From JBBPYR01 sp038199755 (GTDB lineage: Bacteria; Chloroflexota; Ktedonobacteria; Ktedonobacterales; Ktedonobacteraceae): a stretch of DNA of 8,373 bases. Both the position numbers and the translations under genes were made by a program. How positions within the stretch are numbered: position 1 is the first letter of the stretch; each line of letters begins with the position of its first letter. Under the pieces are notes generated by a model, which worked only from the letters and a program-made list of their open reading frames with translations, was not told the DNA's origin and ran no database searches. Location: positions 1 to 8,373 of the forward strand of contig JBBPYR010000220.1 in the NCBI GenBank assembly GCA_038199755.1. The letters are read 5' to 3'. Positions 5,483-8,373 of this stretch are shown piece by piece.

Positions 5483-6553
5483 TTATGAGAAGGTGACATT
5501 GGCTGGCATGTTGAGAAATGCGCCATAGCGGTTGACCGATGCATGGAGGGCGAGCATTTCATCTTCGTTCAGGGGAGCGAAGAGGTTGAGGATGACGTTC
5601 GCTGCTTTCTTTTGAAAGGTGCGCTTCCAGGTGCCTACGATGTGACCATTGATGACAATGGTTGGGTCAATACCATATCCTGACTGTTCGGTATATGCCG
5701 GGTTCAGTACGTCACTGCGGTCTTCATAAGCGACTGTATATTCATCAAAAGGCGGCAACACATAAGCGGTAGGGGATATTGCATCCTTGGCGATGGGTGT
5801 CAAGGAAGAAAACCAGTAAGTCTTGCCGTTGATTACCTCTTGTAGACACTCCGACCTGATCATCTCAATACCAGCTCTGGCATCAGTGGTGGTGAGACCT
5901 GACCACCAGGTGTAGTCTTGTAGGGTCGCTGGTCCGTGGCTGGTGAAGTAGCGGCGGGTGAGTTCGGCTAAGGCTTCGTTACGCTCTAGGGTTTTCGTTA
6001 CTGGCGCACGTTCGTCTAGGAGGGCGTAGGTAAATTGTTTGCCACGTCTCGGGCCGCTGCATATAATCATGTCTAGCTCGGCACGCATGAGTATACAGGT
6101 GAAACGTAGGTCAGTGGTCGTAATGCCTTCGTGCTCCAGAATGTGTACGAGTTCTGGACGGGTACACTGTTTGCCACTTTGTAGGGCTTGCGCGAGGATG
6201 GTGTTACTACGTGCAAATGTTGCATCATCTAGTTCGAGCTTGCGATACATATAGGCGTTAGCGGCATTGACACGGGGTGCTGTGAGTGTGAGGAGCCAAC
6301 GAATATCCGCGGGCGAGACAAAATGCCAGGTGGGTCGCATTACATGGGTGCGTAGGATGGTTCCAGCTGTGAATGCTTGTTCGATACTATCGTCTATATG
6401 TTGTGAGCGCAGTCCGAGTGCCCATTTTGCGCTGGCATAATCCTGTGCCTGGACCGCACCGAACCACTTCACCAATTCAGCAGGCTCTTCAAGGGTTGGC
6501 TGTGTGATGTGCTGGTTATGGAGTCGTTGCTGTGCGATGTTCAGGTTTGTCAT
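5483..6553 (-). CDS. HTH_42 winged-helix protein, AlkZ-like putative DNA glycosylase
   Basis: The protein of 356 residues fits the HTH_42 winged-helix family (Pfam PF06224), which includes the DNA glycosylases AlkZ and YcaQ. Supporting motifs are LNIAQQRLHNQ near the N-terminus, FGAVQAQDYASAKWALGLR (31-49), RPTWHFV (73-79), GPATLQDYTWWSGL (207-220), LPPFDEYTVAYEDR (266-279) and ING-IVGTWKR (302-311). QAQ at 35-37 matches the QxQ catalytic motif of AlkZ-type enzymes, which excise bulky alkyl or crosslink adducts. Many family members are untested, so glycosylase activity is an inference. Start: ATG 6553 has AAGGGG 5 nt upstream, and the family homology begins there. ATG 6583 (AAAGG, 6 nt spacing) and GTG 6601 are in-frame alternatives adding 10 or 16 residues. 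It is convergent with the dioxygenase and separately promoted. Confidence 0.87.
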   Translation of the reverse strand: MTNLNIAQQRLHNQHITQPTLEEPAELVKWFGAVQAQDYASAKWALGLRSQHIDDSIEQAFTAGTILRTHVMRPTWHFVSPADIRWLLTLTAPRVNAANAYMYRKLELDDATFARSNTILAQALQSGKQCTRPELVHILEHEGITTTDLRFTCILMRAELDMIICSGPRRGKQFTYALLDERAPVTKTLERNEALAELTRRYFTSHGPATLQDYTWWSGLTTTDARAGIEMIRSECLQEVINGKTYWFSSLTPIAKDAISPTAYVLPPFDEYTVAYEDRSDVLNPAYTEQSGYGIDPTIVINGHIVGTWKRTFQKKAANVILNLFAPLNEDEMLALHASVNRYGAFLNMPANVTFS

Positions 6554-6644
6554 AAATGCCCCTTCTCTTGTCAGCAAGCTCATTTTTTGCCTTTGGATCA
6601 CAGGAGTTTGTGGTTTGATGGTTGCGAGATGTGCGTATATGAGT

Positions 6645-6650
6645 AGTATA
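6645..6650 (-). promoter_or_regulatory. Candidate -10 box for the AlkZ-like gene
   Basis: TATACT (five of six consensus bases), in the context GTATACTAC on the minus strand, lies about 60-90 nt upstream of the possible start codons. No recognisable -35 exists at 15-18 nt because that area is occupied by the palindrome at 6652-6686. Activator dependence or a non-canonical promoter is possible. Confidence 0.35.
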
Positions 6651-6651
6651 C

Positions 6652-6686
6652 CTTCTAAAGAGGACAGAAGCGGTCCCCTTTAGAAG
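6652..6686. repeat. Imperfect inverted repeat, 13 bp per arm-pair, probable operator
   Basis: CTTCTAAAG (6652-6660) is the exact reverse complement of CTTTAGAAG (6678-6686). After one A/C mismatch the pairing continues with GGAC (6662-6665) against GTCC (6673-6676), leaving a 7-nt centre. No T-run follows on either strand, so it is not a standard terminator. Its position directly upstream of the TATACT box (6650-6645) covers the expected -35 region of the AlkZ-like gene, as a repressor or activator site would. The remaining 6687-6763 stretch shows only a weak GGGAT/ATCCC dyad and no gene. Confidence 0.6.
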
Positions 6687-6763
6687 TAGATGCAAAGATT
6701 ATGGAAGTGGGATGCCATAAGAGATATCCCAAAAACAAGAACGAGCGTTGTCTGTGGTTGAGC

Positions 6764-7648
6764 CTATTTGCCGTTAAGCTGAGTTAAAACAGGCAAGAAG
6801 TTTTCGATTTGAGCTTGGTTGATTTGAATGTAGGAGATGCCTAAGCGTTCTCTCTGCTCAAGCAGAAACTCTATGGCTTGCTGTGTGCTCATGGGTGTTT
6901 TGGGAAACGGCGGCCCACCCACAAATGGTGGTACTTCGGCTGGACTATCGGTCAGGGTGAGGCCGAAGTGAGTTTGCGCGAGTTCTAGTTGAGAGAAGCG
7001 TTCTCCCGCGGCCTCGCGTATCCAGGCGATCTTTTGTTCCGGTGCTGCATCGTTTGGATTGGCTCCCTGCGCGGTGATAGGGAAGGCAATGGCGATGATG
7101 TCCGCTTGTTGGGCGGCAATGGTGAGCATACGTTTTTGTCCTCCGGCGACGAGAATAGGTGGGTGTGGCTGCTGCACAGGTTTTGGTACACCTCTCATGC
7201 CCGTGATGGTGTAGTACTTGCCAGAGAAATTGACGGGTTCGTCACTGAAGAATTGCTTGATGATGTGCAATGACTCTTCCAGACGACTGACACGGACACC
7301 TGCACTTTCAAAGGGCAAACCCATTTGCTCGAAATCAGAGGGGCCAACACCAGCTCCTAGTCCAGGTTCGACGCGCCCACCAGACAGCATATCGAGGGTC
7401 GCGATTTCTTTTGCCAAAATTGCGGGATGGCGATAGTCATTGCAAAAGACGTAGCTGCCCAGGCGTAGCGTGGTGGTTGCTTCGGCTGCCACCGCGAGAG
7501 CTGTGAAAGGTGCAACGGGCATCATGAGACGATCGGGCAGTAAAAGGGTCGAGTAGCCTAACTGCTCTATTTTTTTTGCCAGAGCGATCCACGCACTGCG
7601 CGATGAAATGTTGCCACACACGACACCAAAACGAAACGGTTTATGCAT
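6764..7648 (-). CDS. LLM-class F420-dependent oxidoreductase (TIGR03621-like)
   Basis: The 294-residue protein has the fold signature of bacterial luciferase-like monooxygenases that use reduced F420 or flavin. FRFGVVCGN (5-13), GYSTLLLPDR (31-40), LRLGSYVFCNDYRHPAILAKE (61-81, read as two adjoining parts), LDMLSGGRVEPGLGAG (85-100) and PPILVAGG (163-170) resemble the MSMEG_2516-type (TIGR03621) subfamily, whose length is about the same. GGRVEPGLGAG carries a proline where a hydrophobic residue is commoner. No cofactor F420 biosynthesis gene is in view, so F420 rather than FMN use rests on subfamily resemblance. The substrate is unknown. The start ATG 7648 has GAGGAG 9 nt upstream (7663-7658). 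The gene lies 210 nt before the AlkZ-like gene on the same strand, with separate signals, so probably not in one operon. It is divergent from the GH3 gene. Confidence 0.9.
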   Translation of the reverse strand: MHKPFRFGVVCGNISSRSAWIALAKKIEQLGYSTLLLPDRLMMPVAPFTALAVAAEATTTLRLGSYVFCNDYRHPAILAKEIATLDMLSGGRVEPGLGAGVGPSDFEQMGLPFESAGVRVSRLEESLHIIKQFFSDEPVNFSGKYYTITGMRGVPKPVQQPHPPILVAGGQKRMLTIAAQQADIIAIAFPITAQGANPNDAAPEQKIAWIREAAGERFSQLELAQTHFGLTLTDSPAEVPPFVGGPPFPKTPMSTQQAIEFLLEQRERLGISYIQINQAQIENFLPVLTQLNGK

Positions 7649-7735
7649 AGCGGTAATCTCCTCTTTCCATGAGTGTTTGTCAATGATGGCTCGTTAGGCC
7701 ACCTTTCCTCTTTCCTTTTGTTGTGTGAATATTTG

Positions 7736-7744
7736 GTTATAACA
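7736..7744 (-). promoter_or_regulatory. Candidate extended -10 promoter for the LLM oxidoreductase
   Basis: TGTTATAAC on the minus strand reads as an extended -10 (TG, one base, TATAAC; five of six consensus bases), about 90 nt upstream of the ATG. No good -35 is present at 17 nt, which extended -10 promoters can tolerate. An alternative pair is GTTACA, 17 nt, TATTCA, starting slightly upstream. Confidence 0.35.
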
Positions 7745-7791
7745 GTATTGTAACCTATGGTAATGATGATAGACGCACTTTTCGCGTGTTT

Positions 7792-7820
7792 TTGTCATCT
7801 TTGTTTTTAGGATATACTAC
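7792..7820 (+). promoter_or_regulatory. Candidate promoter for the GH3 glycosidase
   Basis: TATACT (7813-7818, in TATACTAC) lies about 40 nt before the GTG start. TTGTCA (7792-7797) is five of six bases of the -35 consensus, but the spacer is only 15 nt. With a 17-nt spacer the -35 is the poorer TTTTGT. The rest of the 7649-7855 divergent region contains no gene that I can support. Confidence 0.4.
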
Positions 7821-7855
7821 AAACAGAATTTTGAAAGAAGAGAAAGGGGCATAGC

Positions 7856-8373
7856 GTGGCAATCAGCGAGATGAATGTGCAGGAGCTTCTGAGCAAGATG
7901 ACGCTGGAAGAAAAGATTGCTTTAACGATTGGCAAGGACTTTTGGGGCACGAATGGTGTTGAGCGACTGGGGGTTGCGCCTATCGCGGTGAATGATGGGC
8001 CACATGGTGTTCGCAAGCCCGCAAGCGACGATGAGGTAGGGATTGGTAATTCGTTACCAGCCACGTGCTTTCCGACCGCCGTTTCCCTTGCGTCAACGTG
8101 GGATATTGCCTTGGCCGAGGAGATAGGTCAGGCACTCGGTGCGGAGTGCCTAGCATTGGAAACGCAGGTTTTGCTTGGCCCCGGCGTAAATATCAAACGT
8201 ACGCCATTGGGCGGTCGCAGTTTTGAATATTTTTCCGAGGACCCGGTGGTGGCGGGTGAATTGGGTGTTGCATTGGTGCGCGGCATACAGAGTAAAGGCG
8301 TTGGTACCTCACTGAAGCACTATGCCTGCAACAATCAAGAATTTGAGCGTATGACGATTAGTGCAGAGGTGGA
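7856..8373 (+). CDS. Glycoside hydrolase family 3 beta-glucosidase-like, N-terminal fragment (cut by window end)
   Basis: From GTG 7856 the frame is open for 172 codons to the window edge. The start is chosen because AAAGGGG (7843-7849) lies 6 nt upstream; ATG 7871 is an in-frame alternative. MTLEEKIALTIGKDFWGT (15-32), VERLGVAPIAVNDGPHGVR (35-53, with substrate-binding D47), FPTAVSLASTWD (72-83), GPGVNIKRTPLGGRSFEYFSEDP in two parts (108-119 and 120-130) and GTSLKHYACNNQE (150-162, with K154-H155) are the successive signatures of the GH3 (beta/alpha)8 domain. They are closest to beta-glucosidases of the thermostable beta-glucosidase B type. The catalytic nucleophile Asp and the C-terminal domains lie beyond the window. 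No signal peptide is present, so a cytoplasmic enzyme acting on imported oligosaccharides or glucosides is likely. Confidence 0.93.
   Translation, partial: MAISEMNVQELLSKMTLEEKIALTIGKDFWGTNGVERLGVAPIAVNDGPHGVRKPASDDEVGIGNSLPATCFPTAVSLASTWDIALAEEIGQALGAECLALETQVLLGPGVNIKRTPLGGRSFEYFSEDPVVAGELGVALVRGIQSKGVGTSLKHYACNNQEFERMTISAEV

Noticed and set aside
6709..6730. GGGAT/ATCCC dyad downstream of the LLM gene as its terminator
   Set aside because: Only five pairs, a long mismatched loop and no adjacent T-run in the correct orientation.
7735..7755. GGTTA/TAACC inverted repeat in the LLM-GH3 divergent region as an operator
   Set aside because: Five-base arms around an 11-nt centre are expected by chance in AT-rich intergenic DNA.

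Overview
The window reads as a chromosomal stretch from a soil-type Chloroflexota bacterium, most likely of the class Ktedonobacteria. This is an inference from gene content and moderate GC, not from a marker gene. The gene mix is a RIO-type kinase, a membrane GGEEF/HD-GYP protein, a soluble GAF-PAS histidine kinase, a PhyH-family oxygenase, an HTH_42 (AlkZ-like) protein, an F420-type LLM oxidoreductase and a GH3 glycosidase. I see no transposase, integrase, tRNA, rRNA or CRISPR array.

Layout. Positions 1-212 (minus) hold the N-terminal end of a RIO1-like protein kinase, cut by the window edge. Positions 213-654 look empty of large genes but are rich in minus-strand signals: a good sigma70-type promoter (TTGACA, 17 nt, TAAACT), a leader that can be drawn as a three-way junction, a 24-codon ORF with a strong Shine-Dalgarno, and two tandem intrinsic terminators, all upstream of the RIO gene. 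Positions 655-2517 (minus) encode a six-pass membrane diguanylate cyclase/HD-GYP phosphodiesterase with both catalytic modules intact. Across a divergent promoter region, 2759-4576 (plus) encodes a soluble GAF-PAS histidine kinase, whose end overlaps by 8 nt the start of a PhyH-type Fe(II)/2-oxoglutarate dioxygenase (4569-5465). Converging on it, with a 17-nt gap, is an HTH_42 winged-helix protein with a QxQ motif like that of AlkZ DNA glycosylases (5483-6553, minus). Upstream of that are a 13-bp imperfect palindrome and a -10-like box, then an F420-dependent LLM oxidoreductase (6764-7648, minus). A second divergent region leads into a GH3 beta-glucosidase truncated by the window end (7856-8373, plus).

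Functionally there are two signalling units. One is c-di-GMP metabolism beside a histidine kinase that has no adjacent response regulator. The other is a histidine kinase translationally coupled to an oxygenase. The remaining genes look like independently transcribed accessory metabolism and repair genes. The part least explained by known families is the 403-647 minus-strand block: promoter, structured leader, small ORF and terminator. I regard it as the best candidate for something undescribed.
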